64,000 nucleotides of DNA from NCBI RefSeq assembly GCF_019343455.1, contig NZ_CP049362.1:2790001-2854000 (forward strand), given 5' to 3'. Both the position numbers and the translations under genes were made by a program. Numbering within the stretch: the first letter of the stretch is position 1; each line of letters begins with the position of its first letter. Of the stretch, positions 1 through 10,048 are shown in pieces. A model generated the notes under the pieces. The model was not told the DNA's origin. It did not search any database and saw only the letters and a list, made by a program, of their open reading frames with translations. Source of the stretch: Alcaligenes ammonioxydans. GTDB lineage: Bacteria > Pseudomonadota > Gammaproteobacteria > Burkholderiales > Burkholderiaceae_B.

Positions 1-574
1 GACCGGCGATCTGGAGCAGCGTGACCGCGACGAAATTCTGGTGCAGTTCTCCAACCAGAGCTGCGCTGTACTGGTAGCCACCGACGTGGCCTCGCGCGGT
101 CTGGATATTCAGAATCTAGGCGCTGTCATCAACGTGGACGTTACCAAAGACAGCGAAGTGCATATCCACCGTGTGGGCCGTGTGGGTCGTGGTGATCAGA
201 AAGGCCTGGCCCTGAATCTGGTCTCGCGCAGCGAACAGCGCTGGGTGAAGTTGATCGAGGAGTTTCAGGGCAGCGAAGTCAAATGGAGCAACCTGAAAGG
301 CTTGCGCCCTCAGTCCAAAGAGCCGTTACGCGCGCCCATGATGACGCTGGAAATTCAGGGCGGCAAAAAAGACAAGTTGCGCCCCGGCGACCTGCTCGGT
401 GCCTTGACCCGCGATGTGGGGCTGAAAGGTGAGCAAGTCGGCAAGATTGCGATTACCGATGCCCGTTCCTACGTGGCGCTGGATCGCCGGATTGCCCGAC
501 AATACTTTGATCGGATCGCCGAAACGAATATCAAGGGCCGCCGCTTCCGCATGCGCTTTGTGGAAGATAAGTAA
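1..574 (+). CDS. dbpA: ATP-dependent RNA helicase DbpA, C-terminal part (5' truncated by window edge)
   Basis: The open frame runs in from the window edge (first full codon at base 2), so only about the last 190 residues are present. They contain the end of helicase domain 2, with VATDVASRGLD (motif V) and HRVGRVGR (motif VI). A linker and a C-terminal RNA-binding domain of about 75 residues follow, the type DbpA uses to bind hairpin 92 of 23S rRNA. The known role of the family is an RNA helicase in assembly of the 50S subunit. Motif VI reads HRVGRVGR rather than the common HRxGRxGR with T, a conservative difference. A strong terminator follows the stop codon. Confidence 0.9.
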   Translation, partial: TGDLEQRDRDEILVQFSNQSCAVLVATDVASRGLDIQNLGAVINVDVTKDSEVHIHRVGRVGRGDQKGLALNLVSRSEQRWVKLIEEFQGSEVKWSNLKGLRPQSKEPLRAPMMTLEIQGGKKDKLRPGDLLGALTRDVGLKGEQVGKIAITDARSYVALDRRIARQYFDRIAETNIKGRRFRMRFVEDK

Positions 575-608
575 GTCGTCCCCACTCAGCGATCCCGCCA
601 CACTGAGG

Positions 609-632
609 CAGCCCCCGAATGGGGGCTGTTTT
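609..632 (+). terminator. Rho-independent terminator after dbpA
   Basis: Perfect 8-bp stem CAGCCCCC/GGGGGCTG with a GAAT tetraloop, followed by TTTT. It starts 34 nt after the dbpA stop and lies before the convergent end of hcaR. Confidence 0.85.
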
Positions 633-706
633 CATGCCCAAAGCCATGCTGGGAAGGCTGCGACGCCCCGCCACAGCCAGACAGAAACTCGGCCCCTCAA
701 GGCCTT

Positions 707-1660
707 TCACAGACAGGCGATCTTGCTGGGTGCCTGTTTCAAATGACTGGCTGCTGACGGCCCCGAACCATGCCAGCGTGCCAGCTCCCGTATGCGTTCT
801 ATCAGGCTGACAGCCGCCTCGCTCATGCAGCCTGTCTCACGAGGGTAAGCCATAAAAAGTTCACACCGCGGCCCGCCACCAATCAAGGGGCGTGACACCA
901 CGTTCTTGGGCATGAAGTATTCCGCGTACGTGGGCAACAAGGTATAACCCAGCCCGGCCGCCACCAGATTAATGCTCATCAAGGGGTTGGCCGAGTTGTA
1001 GGTATGCTCGGGCACCACTTTATGGTGAGCCAGGTAGCGGGCCAGCACATCATGCATGGACCGACCGTAAGAGCGGTCAACGGCGATCATGGGCAGACGA
1101 TTCAAGCGGGCGGGAGGTATCAGGCTGTAGGCTTCCAGGCGGTGCCCTTTGGGCAAATAGACCCGCAAGGGCTCATCCAGAACGACCTCGCTACAGACAT
1201 TGGTGGCGCGCACCGGCCCGCGCATAAAACCCAGATCCAGCTCTCCCCGGGCCAGGGCTCCTTCCTGCTCATTGGAGGTCAGGCTGCGCAACACCACATC
1301 CACTTGTGGAAAGGCGGCCCGAAAGGCAGGCAGAACAGAGGGGAAGATACGCACCTCTGCAGCAGGCACAAAGCCTATCGTCAGCACTTCCCGAGCCTGT
1401 GAAGCCACCCTGCCCGCACGTACCAGAGCCTGCTCCACTTTATGCAAGATCTCGCGCGCATCCTCCAGGAAAACCACCCCGGCTTCCGTCAACTCAACTT
1501 TGCGCCGCGTACGGTTCAGCAAGGGGTAACCGATCTCCTCTTCCAGATTGCGGATCTGCTCACTCAAAGAGGGCTGAGAAGTGTAGAGCCGTTCCGCAGC
1601 ACGGGTGAAATTCAACTCTTCCGCGACGGCAACGAAATAACGCAAGTGTCGCAATTCCAA
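707..1660 (-). CDS. hcaR: HcaR, LysR-type regulator of phenylpropionate degradation
   Basis: A LysR-type regulator of 317 residues. It opens MELRHLRYFVAVAEELNFTR, very close to E. coli HcaR, with a winged helix-turn-helix at residues 1-60 (AAERLYTSQPSLSEQIRNLE) and then a periplasmic-binding-protein-like effector domain. The start is a TTG. I accept it because AGGAG lies six bases upstream and the N-terminus matches the family. It diverges from hcaE across about 385 bp, the usual arrangement for a regulator that controls its neighbour and itself. The probable inducers are 3-phenylpropionate or cinnamate; that is inferred from the target operon. Confidence 0.9.
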   Translation of the reverse strand: MELRHLRYFVAVAEELNFTRAAERLYTSQPSLSEQIRNLEEEIGYPLLNRTRRKVELTEAGVVFLEDAREILHKVEQALVRAGRVASQAREVLTIGFVPAAEVRIFPSVLPAFRAAFPQVDVVLRSLTSNEQEGALARGELDLGFMRGPVRATNVCSEVVLDEPLRVYLPKGHRLEAYSLIPPARLNRLPMIAVDRSYGRSMHDVLARYLAHHKVVPEHTYNSANPLMSINLVAAGLGYTLLPTYAEYFMPKNVVSRPLIGGGPRCELFMAYPRETGCMSEAAVSLIERIRELARWHGSGPSAASHLKQAPSKIACL

Positions 1661-1803
1661 GTTTGTCTCCTGTCAAATTGATCACGCCTGCCCGGCTCAA
1701 ACCCGAACAGGGTCTGGTCCGGCCAGCAGTTCTCCCACCGGGCCAGCCCGTCTTGCAAGCCCTATTGTCGCTGCTCTACGGCCTTCAAAATCAGCCCCCA
1801 GGT

Positions 1804-1826
1804 TGAATGCTGCATCGCAGCATTCA
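1804..1826. promoter_or_regulatory. Candidate HcaR operator (23-bp palindrome)
   Basis: Perfect inverted repeat TGAATGCTGC, ATC, GCAGCATTCA (half-sites 1804-1813 and 1817-1826). It sits 144 bp from the hcaR start and 220 bp from hcaE. LysR-family proteins bind interrupted dyads, so this is the best operator candidate. Assignment to HcaR is inference. Confidence 0.45.
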
Positions 1827-1880
1827 TGCCTATCGTAAACCCTAACCCCTATCAAACCCGCATCAATACTGGACTTCGCC

Positions 1881-1910
1881 CTTAGACCCTACCCAAACCA
1901 GGGTCTTAAG
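1881..1910. repeat. Inverted repeat in the hcaE leader
   Basis: AGACCCT (1884-1890) and AGGGTCT (1900-1906) form a stem around a 9-base loop, with near-matching CTT/AAG flanks. No T-tract follows, so it is not a simple terminator. It may be a second regulator site or a leader hairpin. Confidence 0.35.
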
Positions 1911-2045
1911 CCGGACTTATCGGCTTTGCCGATCACCCGATCTAAAGCAAGTATTGGTCGGATTCATTTCAAGCTTCTACATTTTGCCCTTGGCGACAAA
2001 AACCTGTTTTGCAAAAGCACGCATTGCAATAGCGAGGAGCAAGCG

Positions 2046-3404
2046 ATGGGAATCAACCCTGAAAAAATCGAAGCCTTGGTCGATGCGCGTAATGGACGCG
2101 TTACCCCTTCCATTTACACCGACCCGGATATTTATGAGCTGGAGCTGGAACGCATCTTTGGCCGTACCTGGCTGTTTTTGTGTCATACCAGCCAGATTCC
2201 CAAAGCGGGAGATTTCTTCAATACCTATATGGGTGAAGACCCGATTATCGTGGTCCGTCAAAAAGACGGCTCGATCAAGGCCTTCCTGAACCAATGCCGA
2301 CACCGCTCGATGCGCGTGTCCTATGCCGACTCGGGCAATACCAAAGCCTTTACCTGTCCCTACCACGGCTGGAGCTATGGCACCAACGGCGATCTGGTGG
2401 ATGTACCGCTGGAGCCGCGCGCCTATCCGCAAGGCTTGTGCAAGGAAAAGTGGGGTCTGCAGGAAGTGACCCGCGTCAAAGTATACAAAGGCCTGGTCTT
2501 TGGCAATTGGGACGCCACCGCTCCCGATCTGGAAGAGTACATGGGCGACATTGCCTGGTACCTGGACGGAGTGCTGGACCGGCGCGAAGGCGGTACCGAA
2601 ATCATCGGTGGTGTTCAGAAATGGACCATCGAGTGCAACTGGAAGTTCCCCGCTGAACAGTTCGCATCCGACCAGTATCACGCCTTGTTCTCGCACGCTT
2701 CTGCCGTGCAAGTGCTGGGCCAGAAACCGGGTGACGAGGATAAAGCGCTGGGTGCCGGCCAAACCGCACGCCCGGTGTGGGAAACCGCCAAGGACGCCGT
2801 TCAATATGGCCAACGCGGCCATGGCAGTGGCTTTTTCTTTACCGAGCAGCCCGATGCCAACGTATGGGTGGACGGTGAAGTGTCGCAGTACTTTCGCGAC
2901 ACTTATGCCGAAGCCCACGAGCGCCTGGGCGAGGTGCGTGCCCTGCGTCTGGCCGGTCACAACAATATGTTCCCCACCCTGAGCTGGCTGAACGGCACGG
3001 CGACGCTGCGCGTCTGGCATCCACGTGGCCCGAACCAGGTGGAAGTCTGGGCATTTTGCATTGCCGATGCCGCTGCACCCGACGATGTGAAGGCCGCCTT
3101 TGAGCGCAGCGCCACCCGCGCCTTTGGCCCCGCCGGTTTCCTGGAGCAGGACGACTCCGAGAACTGGGCTGAAATTCAGAAAATCCTGCGCGGCAAGCGC
3201 GCACGCAACACCCAGCTGTGCATGGAAATGGGCCTGGGCAACGAAGGTCTGCGCAGCGATGGCGTGCCGGGCGTCACCAACTACATCTTCTCTGAAACAG
3301 CCGCTCGCGGTCTGTACAAGTACTGGGCCGACCTGATGGTGTCCGAGACCTGGGATGAAGTGCTGGAGCGCAGCCGTGTCTATGAAGAGGAGCTGGTGAA
3401 ATGA
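2046..3404 (+). CDS. hcaE: 3-phenylpropionate/cinnamate dioxygenase, alpha (large) subunit HcaE
   Basis: Terminal oxygenase alpha subunit, 452 residues, the usual HcaE length. It adds O2 to the ring of 3-phenylpropionate or cinnamate to give a cis-dihydrodiol. The N-terminal Rieske 2Fe-2S site is visible as C84-x-H86 and C104-x2-H107. The catalytic domain has the mononuclear-iron pattern around D209, H212 and H217 ([11 protein letters not shown]). ATG 2046 is preceded by GAGGAG at a 6-base spacing. It is the first gene of a long operon, and its TGA overlaps the hcaF ATG. The closest alternatives are biphenyl- or benzene-type dioxygenases. The hca/mhp order downstream supports phenylpropionate. 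Confidence 0.92.
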   Translation: MGINPEKIEALVDARNGRVTPSIYTDPDIYELELERIFGRTWLFLCHTSQIPKAGDFFNTYMGEDPIIVVRQKDGSIKAFLNQCRHRSMRVSYADSGNTKAFTCPYHGWSYGTNGDLVDVPLEPRAYPQGLCKEKWGLQEVTRVKVYKGLVFGNWDATAPDLEEYMGDIAWYLDGVLDRREGGTEIIGGVQKWTIECNWKFPAEQFASDQYHALFSHASAVQVLGQKPGDEDKALGAGQTARPVWETAKDAVQYGQRGHGSGFFFTEQPDANVWVDGEVSQYFRDTYAEAHERLGEVRALRLAGHNNMFPTLSWLNGTATLRVWHPRGPNQVEVWAFCIADAAAPDDVKAAFERSATRAFGPAGFLEQDDSENWAEIQKILRGKRARNTQLCMEMGLGNEGLRSDGVPGVTNYIFSETAARGLYKYWADLMVSETWDEVLERSRVYEEELVK

Positions 3405-3949
3405 GCGCCGTCATTGAAGAACCGACCCAAACCGCCATCGTCGACATGCACGTGCATCACGAAATTGCCGACTTCCTTTACATGGAAGCCGAACTGCTGG
3501 ACGACTGGCAATTTCGCGACTGGCTGGATCTGCTGTCCGAGGACGTGCATTACCACATGCGCAGCACCACCAATGCGCAAACCCGTGACCGCCGTCGCAG
3601 CGTACAGCCGCCCACCACCTGGATTTTCAACGACAACAAATTCCAGCTGGAACGCCGCGTCGCTCGTCTGGAAACCGGGATGGCCTGGGCGGAGGAGCCG
3701 CCCTCGCGCACCCGCCACTTTGTCAGCAATCTGCGTATCCGGCCCACCGCTGACGGGCAGGGTTACCAGATCCGCAGCAACTACATCCTGTACCGCGCCC
3801 AGAAAGAAAAGGACGAAACCTGGTACGCCGGCAAGCGCCTGGATTATGTACGTCGCGCAGACAACCGCTTTGGCTGGGAACTGTATGAACGCGAGATCGT
3901 TCTGGATCAAGTCGTCATCACATCCCACAACCTGAGCGTGCTGTTCTGA
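3401..3949 (+). CDS. hcaF: 3-phenylpropionate/cinnamate dioxygenase, beta (small) subunit HcaF
   Basis: Beta subunit of the ring-hydroxylating dioxygenase, 182 residues (E. coli HcaF is about 172), of the NTF2/cystatin-like fold that stabilises the alpha3-beta3 hexamer. Recognisable family segments are [30 protein letters not shown] cut short here as [17 protein letters not shown], and [11 protein letters not shown] and SNYILYR in the middle. There are no catalytic residues in this family. Translation is coupled to hcaE by an ATGA overlap. Confidence 0.9.
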   Translation: MSAVIEEPTQTAIVDMHVHHEIADFLYMEAELLDDWQFRDWLDLLSEDVHYHMRSTTNAQTRDRRRSVQPPTTWIFNDNKFQLERRVARLETGMAWAEEPPSRTRHFVSNLRIRPTADGQGYQIRSNYILYRAQKEKDETWYAGKRLDYVRRADNRFGWELYEREIVLDQVVITSHNLSVLF

Positions 3950-3977
3950 CCCCGCTCACCTTCCGATGTTGATTGAT

Positions 3978-4298
3978 ATGACACGCATTACCGCATGTGA
4001 AACCGGTGCCCTGGCCGATGGCGAGGCACTGAAGATAGACACCCCCGACCGCCAGATTGCCTTGTTCAATATTAATGGCACCTTCTATGCGACGGATGAC
4101 CGTTGCACACACGGCAACGCGTCCATGTCCGAAGGCTATATCGAGGACGACGGCACCGTGGAGTGCCCGCTGCACGCTGCCCGTTTCTGTCTGAAAACGG
4201 GCGCTGCCCTGTGCCAGCCGGCCACCGAAGCATTACGCACTTATCCGGTGATCATCAGCGAAGGCATGGTTTATATCGATCTGGAGGCCCAGGCATGA
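3978..4298 (+). CDS. hcaC: Rieske-type ferredoxin of phenylpropionate dioxygenase HcaC
   Basis: Small Rieske ferredoxin, 106 residues, exactly the E. coli HcaC length. It carries electrons from HcaD to HcaE. The 2Fe-2S ligands are C43-x-H45 and C63-x2-H66. I chose the ATG at 3978 over an in-frame ATG at 3966 because MTRITAC aligns with the family N-terminus. Neither ATG has a strong Shine-Dalgarno sequence, so the start is uncertain by four codons. The stop overlaps hcaB (ATGA). Confidence 0.9.
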   Translation: MTRITACETGALADGEALKIDTPDRQIALFNINGTFYATDDRCTHGNASMSEGYIEDDGTVECPLHAARFCLKTGAALCQPATEALRTYPVIISEGMVYIDLEAQA

Positions 4299-5110
4299 AC
4301 GGCTGGCTGCAAAACGAGGTGGCCCTGATCACCGGCGGCGGCTCCGGCCTGGGTCTGGCATTGGTAGAGCGCTTTCTGAAAGAAGGCGCATCCGTGGCCG
4401 TGCTGGAGCGCTCGGCAGAAAAATGCGCCGATCTGGAACAGAAATTCGGCGGCAAGGTGCTGGCCGTCCAGGGTGATGTGTGCAGCGCAGCCGACAACCA
4501 GAACGCCGTGAAGGCCACGGTGGCCCGCTTTGGCAAGCTGGACTGCTTTATTGGCAATGCTGCGGTCTGGGACCACGGCGCACGGCTGATCAACACCAGT
4601 ATGGAGCAACTGGACAAAGGCTTTGACGAGCTCTTTGCCATCAACGTCAAAGGCTACCTGCTCGGTGCCAAGGCCGCTGCCGACGAACTGGTCAAATCCT
4701 GCGGCAGCATGATTTTCACCTTGAGCAATTCGGCTTTTTACGCCGAAGGCGGTGGCCCGCTTTATACCGCCAGCAAACATGCCGCGGTCGGTCTGATCCG
4801 CGAACTGGCTTTTGAACTGGCCCCTAAAGTTCGTGTGAATGGCGTAGGCCCTTGCGGTATGAAAACCGATCTGCGTGGCCCCCAAGCCTTGGGCCAGCAA
4901 GATACCCGCATCATGGACTCGCGCTCGCCCGAGGCCATCAAAGCGATCCTGCCCCTGCAATTCTTTCCTGAACCTGAAGAATTTACCGGCCCCTTTGTGC
5001 TACTGGCCTCGCGCCAGAACAACCAGACACTGACCGGCGTCATGATCAATGCCGACGCAGGTCTGGGAGTACGCGGCATACGCAATGTGGCCGGTGGACT
5101 GGAGCTGTGA
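4295..5110 (+). CDS. hcaB: cis-dihydrodiol dehydrogenase HcaB
   Basis: Short-chain dehydrogenase, 271 residues (HcaB about 270). It oxidises the phenylpropionate or cinnamate cis-dihydrodiol to 2,3-dihydroxyphenylpropionate or its cinnamate analogue with NAD+. Visible features are the TGGGSGLG nucleotide loop near residue 13, the structural GNAAVW motif near 87, and the catalytic Ser followed by YTASKHAA with the Tyr-x3-Lys pair. ATG 4295 overlaps the hcaC stop. A longer reading from 4103 only runs over hcaC in another frame. The stop overlaps the hcaD ATG by one base. Confidence 0.92.
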   Translation: MNGWLQNEVALITGGGSGLGLALVERFLKEGASVAVLERSAEKCADLEQKFGGKVLAVQGDVCSAADNQNAVKATVARFGKLDCFIGNAAVWDHGARLINTSMEQLDKGFDELFAINVKGYLLGAKAAADELVKSCGSMIFTLSNSAFYAEGGGPLYTASKHAAVGLIRELAFELAPKVRVNGVGPCGMKTDLRGPQALGQQDTRIMDSRSPEAIKAILPLQFFPEPEEFTGPFVLLASRQNNQTLTGVMINADAGLGVRGIRNVAGGLEL

Positions 5111-6405
5111 TGCAGACACCTCATATTGTAATTGTGGGCGGGGGACAGGCCGGTGCCACGGCTGCTGCTGAACTGCGCCGCCGAGAATTTGCCGGACAGA
5201 TCACCCTGGTCGGTGAGGAACCTCACTTACCTTACGAGCGCCCACCCCTGTCAAAAGACGCCTTGCTGGAGCCGGACAATGTGCAGCTGAACCTGCATCC
5301 GGCCAGCTTTTACAGCGAACAGAACATCAGCCTGAAATTGGGTATCCGTGCCGAAGCGATTGACGCTCAGCAAGGCTGCATCACCCTGTCCAACGGCGAA
5401 ACCCTGCGATACGACAGCCTCTTGCTGGCGACTGGGGCACAAGCCCGACGCCTGCCCGAACTGGACGCGTTGGGGTCGGTGTCGCATGTTCTGCGCACCC
5501 TGGACGATGCCCACCGCATTCGCGCTCAGCTCAAACCTGGCAGCCATGTGCTGGTGGTCGGTGCCGGTGTCATTGGCCTGGAACTGGCATCCAGCCTGGT
5601 CGCTTTGGGTGCCACGGTGGAACTGATCGATCCGGCCAGCCGCATCATGTCGCGCAACGCGCCCGAAGTCCTCAGTCAGTATCTACAGTCCGTGCATGAG
5701 GCTCGCGGCGTGCGCTTTCACCTCGGTGCCCACGTCCACAACGCCCGACTGAACGATCAGCAGCGCGTGGTACTGACGCTGGACAATGGCGAACAACTGC
5801 AAGGTGAGCTGCTGATTTATGGCGTGGGCGTGAGCATTGACACCCGTCTGGCCGACAGTGCGCGATTGCACACCGAGCAGGGTGCAATCGTGATTGACGA
5901 GCATGGTCGAAGCTCTCAGCCCAATATCTATGCGGCGGGCGACACTACGGTGCAAATCGGTCTGGATGGCCGCTGGCAAAGACAGGAGACCTGGGAAAAC
6001 GCCAATCGGCAGGCCAGCATGGCCGTTTGCCACATGCTGAACCAGGAACCCGCCAAGTCCTGCCCTGCCTGGTTCTGGACCGATCAGTGCGACCTGAACA
6101 TTCAGTTTGCCGGAGACATGGCCGCTGCCCACTGGGTGTTGCGCGGCACACTGGACATGCCCCCCTTTGTCCTGATTGGCCTGGACCCGGAAGGTGCCAT
6201 CTGCGGCGCCATCACCGTCAACCAAGGCCGCGACATGCGCCCGCTCAAAGAGCTGATCGAACACCGCGCCGTCCTCCCATTGGAGGTCTGGAACAACACT
6301 GCCCAGAACCTGCGCCATCTGGCCAAACAAATCACGCAGACCACACGCAGCCAAGCCACCAATGTCGCCTTGACGGACGAGGCGGCTGCCCCTGCACACC
6401 CATAA
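5110..6405 (+). CDS. hcaD: Ferredoxin-NAD(+) reductase of phenylpropionate dioxygenase HcaD
   Basis: FAD-dependent ferredoxin reductase, 431 residues, somewhat longer than E. coli HcaD (about 400); the extra part is at the C-terminus. It passes electrons from NADH to HcaC. Two Rossmann motifs are clear: VGGGQAGATAA near residue 9 (FAD) and VGAGVIGLELA near 150 (NADH). The late FAD motif NIYAAGD is present. ATG 5110 shares its A with the hcaB TGA. A GTG one codon upstream is less likely. Confidence 0.9.
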   Translation: MQTPHIVIVGGGQAGATAAAELRRREFAGQITLVGEEPHLPYERPPLSKDALLEPDNVQLNLHPASFYSEQNISLKLGIRAEAIDAQQGCITLSNGETLRYDSLLLATGAQARRLPELDALGSVSHVLRTLDDAHRIRAQLKPGSHVLVVGAGVIGLELASSLVALGATVELIDPASRIMSRNAPEVLSQYLQSVHEARGVRFHLGAHVHNARLNDQQRVVLTLDNGEQLQGELLIYGVGVSIDTRLADSARLHTEQGAIVIDEHGRSSQPNIYAAGDTTVQIGLDGRWQRQETWENANRQASMAVCHMLNQEPAKSCPAWFWTDQCDLNIQFAGDMAAAHWVLRGTLDMPPFVLIGLDPEGAICGAITVNQGRDMRPLKELIEHRAVLPLEVWNNTAQNLRHLAKQITQTTRSQATNVALTDEAAAPAHP

Positions 6406-6424
6406 TCAGAATCAGGAGACTGAC

Positions 6425-7372
6425 ATGCTGGCACACCTGGAGTGTCTTTCACACACGCCTTTGCTGGGTCATCACGATCCGGCCCAAGCCGTCCTAGACG
6501 AAGTGTTTGCGGTACAAAAAGCGGCCCGCGAACGGGTCGCTGCCTTCAAGCCTGATCTGATCGTGTTGTTCACCCCTGATCATTTCAACGGCTTTTTCTA
6601 CAACGTCATGCCCAGCTTTTGCATCGGCACCGGCGCGCATGCGATTGGCGACTTTGACAGCATGGCCGGACGCCTGGACGTGCCCTTCGAGCTGGCCACG
6701 GAATGTGCCACCCATGTCATCCATAGCGGCGTGGACGTAGCCATTTCACACGATATGCAGTTGGATCATGGTGCCGCCTACCCGCTGGAACATCTGGTGG
6801 GCAGTCTGGACCATTACCCGGTCATTCCCGTTTTCATTAACGCGGTGGCAGCCCCCTTGCCCACCTTCAAACGTGCCCGTTTGCTGGGCGAGGCCATCGG
6901 CCAATGGGCCCGCTCCACGGGCAAGCGTGTGCTGTGGATCGGTTCGGGCGGCTTGTCGCATCAACCTCCCGTCCCCGTCTACGCCGAAGCCCCCGATGCC
7001 GTGCGACGCTCGCTGGATGGCGAAGGCTACACGCTCTCGCCCGAAGCCCGTGCCGCCCGCACACAACGCACGATCGATGCTGGCAGAGCCTTCACCCGGG
7101 ACCCTTCTGTTCTGCATCCGCTCAACCCCGAATGGGACCAGAACTTTCTGGATCTGCTGCAAACGCAAAGCTATGCCCAGCTCGATGAGGTCGCCAACGA
7201 CGACGTGTCCGCCCTGGCAGGCCGCAGCGCCCACGAAGTCAAGACCTGGGTGGCTGCTTTCGCGGGTCTGTCGGCCTATGGCCCCTATGAAGCGGCGCAC
7301 CGCTATTACCGAGAAATTCCCGAGTGGATTGCCGGCTTTGGCGGCTTGTCCGCCCATCCGCGCAAGAACTGA
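6425..7372 (+). CDS. mhpB: 2,3-dihydroxyphenylpropionate 1,2-dioxygenase MhpB
   Basis: Class III extradiol dioxygenase, 315 residues (E. coli MhpB 314). It cleaves the ring of 2,3-dihydroxyphenylpropionate or 2,3-dihydroxycinnamate next to the hydroxyls, using Fe(II). Both acid/base histidines of the family fall at the E. coli positions: H115 in QLDHG and H179 in GGLSHQ. It follows hcaD by 19 bp with AGGAG upstream of the ATG, so the upper (hca) and lower (mhp) pathways are in one transcription unit here. Confidence 0.93.
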   Translation: MLAHLECLSHTPLLGHHDPAQAVLDEVFAVQKAARERVAAFKPDLIVLFTPDHFNGFFYNVMPSFCIGTGAHAIGDFDSMAGRLDVPFELATECATHVIHSGVDVAISHDMQLDHGAAYPLEHLVGSLDHYPVIPVFINAVAAPLPTFKRARLLGEAIGQWARSTGKRVLWIGSGGLSHQPPVPVYAEAPDAVRRSLDGEGYTLSPEARAARTQRTIDAGRAFTRDPSVLHPLNPEWDQNFLDLLQTQSYAQLDEVANDDVSALAGRSAHEVKTWVAAFAGLSAYGPYEAAHRYYREIPEWIAGFGGLSAHPRKN

Positions 7373-7404
7373 AATCCACCACCCAAAAATACCAGGAGAT
7401 TGTC

Positions 7405-8259
7405 ATGAGTCTGAATGAATCTGATTACAGCCGTTTCGCGACCGTGGTCGAGGAAGGCAAGGAACTGCGCATCCATTACAACGATCTGGGTCAGGGCGAA
7501 CAGACGGTTGTCATGCTGCACGGCTCGGGCCCCGGTGCTACCGGCTGGGCCAACTTCAATCGCAATATTGAGCCGCTGACCCAGGCTGGCTACCGCGTTT
7601 TGCTGATCGACTGTCCTGGTTGGGGCAAGAGCGATTCCATCGTCAACAGCGGCTCGCGCTCCGACCTGAACGCCCGTGTGGTGAAAAGTATTATTGACCA
7701 GCTGGGCATAGACAAAATTCACATGCTGGGCAATTCCATGGGCGGCCATAGCTCGGTGGCCTTTGCCCTGACCTGGCCCGAGCGCGTGGCCAAGCTGGTA
7801 CTGATGGGCGGCGGCACAGGTGGCATGAGCCTGTTTACCCCCATGCCCAGCGAGGGCATCAAGCTGCTGAACGGTCTGTACCGCGAACCCACGCTGGAGA
7901 ACCTGAAGCGCTTTAACAATGTGTTCGTATTCGACGCCAGCGTGCTGACCGACGAGCTGCTGCAGGCCCGTCTGAACAATATGCTCAGCCGCAAGGACCA
8001 CCTGGACAACTTCCTGAAGTCCCTGGAAGCCAATCCCCGCCAGTTCCCCGACTTCAGCCCTCGTCTACCCAGCATCACCGCCCCTACCCTGATCATCTGG
8101 GGCCGTCAGGACCGGGTTGTACCTTTCGATACCGGCCTGCGTCTGCTGGCAGGCATTCCCAACTCCGAGCTGCACGTCTACAACCAGTGCGGTCACTGGG
8201 CGCAGTGGGAGCATGCCGAGAAATTCAACCAGCTGGTTCTGGATTTCCTGGAGCGTTGA
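7405..8259 (+). CDS. mhpC: 2-hydroxy-6-oxonona-2,4-dienedioate hydrolase MhpC
   Basis: Alpha/beta hydrolase of 284 residues. It cuts the C-C bond of the ring-fission product, releasing succinate (or fumarate from cinnamate) and 2-hydroxypenta-2,4-dienoate. The catalytic triad is visible as S111 (GNSMGG), D236 (GRQDRVVP) and H264 (CGHWAQ), and the [10 protein letters not shown] oxyanion segment is near residue 39. Start ATG 7405 has CAGGAG upstream. An upstream in-frame extension runs into mhpB and is rejected. Confidence 0.93.
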   Translation: MSLNESDYSRFATVVEEGKELRIHYNDLGQGEQTVVMLHGSGPGATGWANFNRNIEPLTQAGYRVLLIDCPGWGKSDSIVNSGSRSDLNARVVKSIIDQLGIDKIHMLGNSMGGHSSVAFALTWPERVAKLVLMGGGTGGMSLFTPMPSEGIKLLNGLYREPTLENLKRFNNVFVFDASVLTDELLQARLNNMLSRKDHLDNFLKSLEANPRQFPDFSPRLPSITAPTLIIWGRQDRVVPFDTGLRLLAGIPNSELHVYNQCGHWAQWEHAEKFNQLVLDFLER

Positions 8260-8260
8260 G

Positions 8261-9058
8261 ATGAACAAGGCATCCAGCGATCTGCTCGATACCCTGGCCA
8301 GCCGTCTGCGCCAGGCCGAGAGCAGCAATCAGTCCATAGACCCGATTCGCAGCCTGATTGGTGAAGATAATGCCGAGGCAGCCTACACCATACAACGCAT
8401 CAACATTGCCCGTGGACTAGCCCAAGGTCGTCGCCTGACGGGCCGCAAGATCGGCCTGACCAACCCCAAGGTCCAGCAGCAACTAGGCGTGTCGCAACCC
8501 GACTTTGGCGCCCTGTTTGCCGACATGGCCTATGGCGATGGCGAGACTGTCCCCATTGAACGTGTGCTGCAACCCAAGATTGAAGCCGAAATTGCTCTGG
8601 TGCTGGAGCGCGATCTGCCCCACGCCGACACCGGCTTTGGCGATGTCGCCGCGGCCGTAGGCTGGGTCATGCCCTCCCTGGAGATCGTGGGCAGCCGCAT
8701 TGCCAACTGGGATATCCGCTTTGTGGATACCGTGGCCGACAACGCCTCCAGCGGCCTGTACGTGCTGGGCGGCCCTGCCCGTCGCCTGAACGGTCTGGAC
8801 CTGCGCGCCGCGCGCATGAGCCTGCATCGCAATGGCGAGCTGGCCTCCAGCGGCAGTGGCGCCGAGTGCCTGGGGCATCCCTTCAACGCCGCCGCCTGGC
8901 TGGCCCGCACCATGGCCAAGCTGGGCGAACCGCTACGGGCCGGCGATCTGATTCTGACCGGAGCCCTGGGCCCGATGGCCCCCGTCGCCCCCGGTGATCA
9001 CATTGAAGCCGTGATCGAGGGCCTGGGCTCGGTATCCGTCACCTTCAGCGCAGGCTAA
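8261..9058 (+). CDS. mhpD: 2-keto-4-pentenoate hydratase MhpD
   Basis: Hydratase of the fumarylacetoacetate-hydrolase-like family, 265 residues (MhpD about 269). It adds water to 2-hydroxypenta-2,4-dienoate to give 4-hydroxy-2-oxovalerate. The metal-binding acidic cluster shows in [16 protein letters not shown] (near residue 108), and the GRKIGLTN motif is near 63. The ATG lies one base after the mhpC stop, so translation is probably coupled. The C-terminal segment [12 protein letters not shown] is typical. Confidence 0.92.
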   Translation: MNKASSDLLDTLASRLRQAESSNQSIDPIRSLIGEDNAEAAYTIQRINIARGLAQGRRLTGRKIGLTNPKVQQQLGVSQPDFGALFADMAYGDGETVPIERVLQPKIEAEIALVLERDLPHADTGFGDVAAAVGWVMPSLEIVGSRIANWDIRFVDTVADNASSGLYVLGGPARRLNGLDLRAARMSLHRNGELASSGSGAECLGHPFNAAAWLARTMAKLGEPLRAGDLILTGALGPMAPVAPGDHIEAVIEGLGSVSVTFSAG

Positions 9059-9083
9059 GTCCTCTTTGTACGGAGTAACACAC

Positions 9084-10031
9084 ATGACAAACCCCAACGG
9101 CATTGCCGTCGCCATCATTGGCTCGGGCAATATCGGCACCGACCTGATGATCAAGGTGATGCGCCAAAGCAAACACCTGAAAATGGGCGCGATGGTCGGA
9201 ATCGACCCCGCCTCCGATGGTCTGGCCCGTGCGGCCCGCCTGGGCGTGCCCACCACCCACGAAGGACTGGATGGGCTGTTGAAGCTGCCCAACTTCAAGG
9301 ACATTCGCATCGTATTTGATGCGACCAGCGCGGGGGCACACGCCCGTCACAATGCCGTCCTGCAGGCGCACGGCATTCAGGTCATTGACCTGACACCGGC
9401 GGCTATCGGCCCCTACACCATCCCGGTGGTGAACCTGGACGACAATCTGGACGCCTCCAACATCAATATGGTCACCTGTGGCGGACAAGCCACCGTGCCC
9501 ATTATTGCGGCAGTCTCGCAGGTCACCCCCGTGCACTATGCCGAGATCATTGCCTCGATCTCGTCCAAATCAGCCGGTCCCGGAACCCGTGCCAATATTG
9601 ACGAATTTACCGAGACCACCAGCAAAGCCATGCAGGTGGTGGGCGGCGCCACCGTGGGCAAGGCCATCATTGTGCTCAACCCGGCCGAGCCACCTTTGCT
9701 GATGCGCGATACCGTCTACACCCTCAGCGATCCGGGCAAAGAAGCGGAAATCGAACAGTCCATTGAGCGCATGGCCGCCAAGGTTCAGGCCTATGTGCCT
9801 GGCTACCGCCTCAAGCAAAAAGTGCAGTTCGATGTGATCCCCGAGGACAAGCCCATCAATGTGCCTGGCCTCGGATGGCGTTCGGGTCTGAAAACCTCGG
9901 TGTTTATCGAGGTAGAAGGCGCGGCTCACTATCTGCCCGCCTATGCCGGCAACCTGGACATCATGACCAGCGCCGCGCTGGCCTGCGCCGAGCGTCTGGC
10001 TCAAACCCGCCTGCTGACGCAAACCGCATGA
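9084..10031 (+). CDS. mhpF: Acetaldehyde dehydrogenase (acylating) MhpF
   Basis: Acylating acetaldehyde dehydrogenase, 315 residues (MhpF 316). It converts the acetaldehyde produced by MhpE into acetyl-CoA using NAD+ and CoA. The Rossmann motif [11 protein letters not shown] is near residue 11, and the catalytic cysteine is C132 in MVTCGGQAT, the position used by DmpF-type enzymes. Members form a channelling complex with the adjacent aldolase. CGGAG precedes ATG 9084. Its stop overlaps an upstream candidate start of mhpE. Confidence 0.93.
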   Translation: MTNPNGIAVAIIGSGNIGTDLMIKVMRQSKHLKMGAMVGIDPASDGLARAARLGVPTTHEGLDGLLKLPNFKDIRIVFDATSAGAHARHNAVLQAHGIQVIDLTPAAIGPYTIPVVNLDDNLDASNINMVTCGGQATVPIIAAVSQVTPVHYAEIIASISSKSAGPGTRANIDEFTETTSKAMQVVGGATVGKAIIVLNPAEPPLLMRDTVYTLSDPGKEAEIEQSIERMAAKVQAYVPGYRLKQKVQFDVIPEDKPINVPGLGWRSGLKTSVFIEVEGAAHYLPAYAGNLDIMTSAALACAERLAQTRLLTQTA

Positions 10032-10048
10032 CACGCAAGGACATCACA

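Larger units (their letters stand above)
1661..2045. promoter_or_regulatory. hcaR-hcaE divergent regulatory region
   Basis: A 385-bp non-coding stretch between the divergent hcaR and hcaE. It holds two inverted repeats (listed separately) and, at 2034-2039, the GAGGAG ribosome binding site that sets the hcaE start at 2046. I could not place a convincing sigma-70 promoter by eye. An in-frame extension of hcaE back to 1926 exists but lacks a Shine-Dalgarno sequence and would make the protein longer than the family. Confidence 0.6.

Noticed and set aside
1977..3020. 347-codon open frame antisense to hcaE
   Set aside because: Mirror of a gene with complete Rieske and iron motifs. No ribosome site and no recognisable protein; long antisense frames are expected in GC-rich genes.
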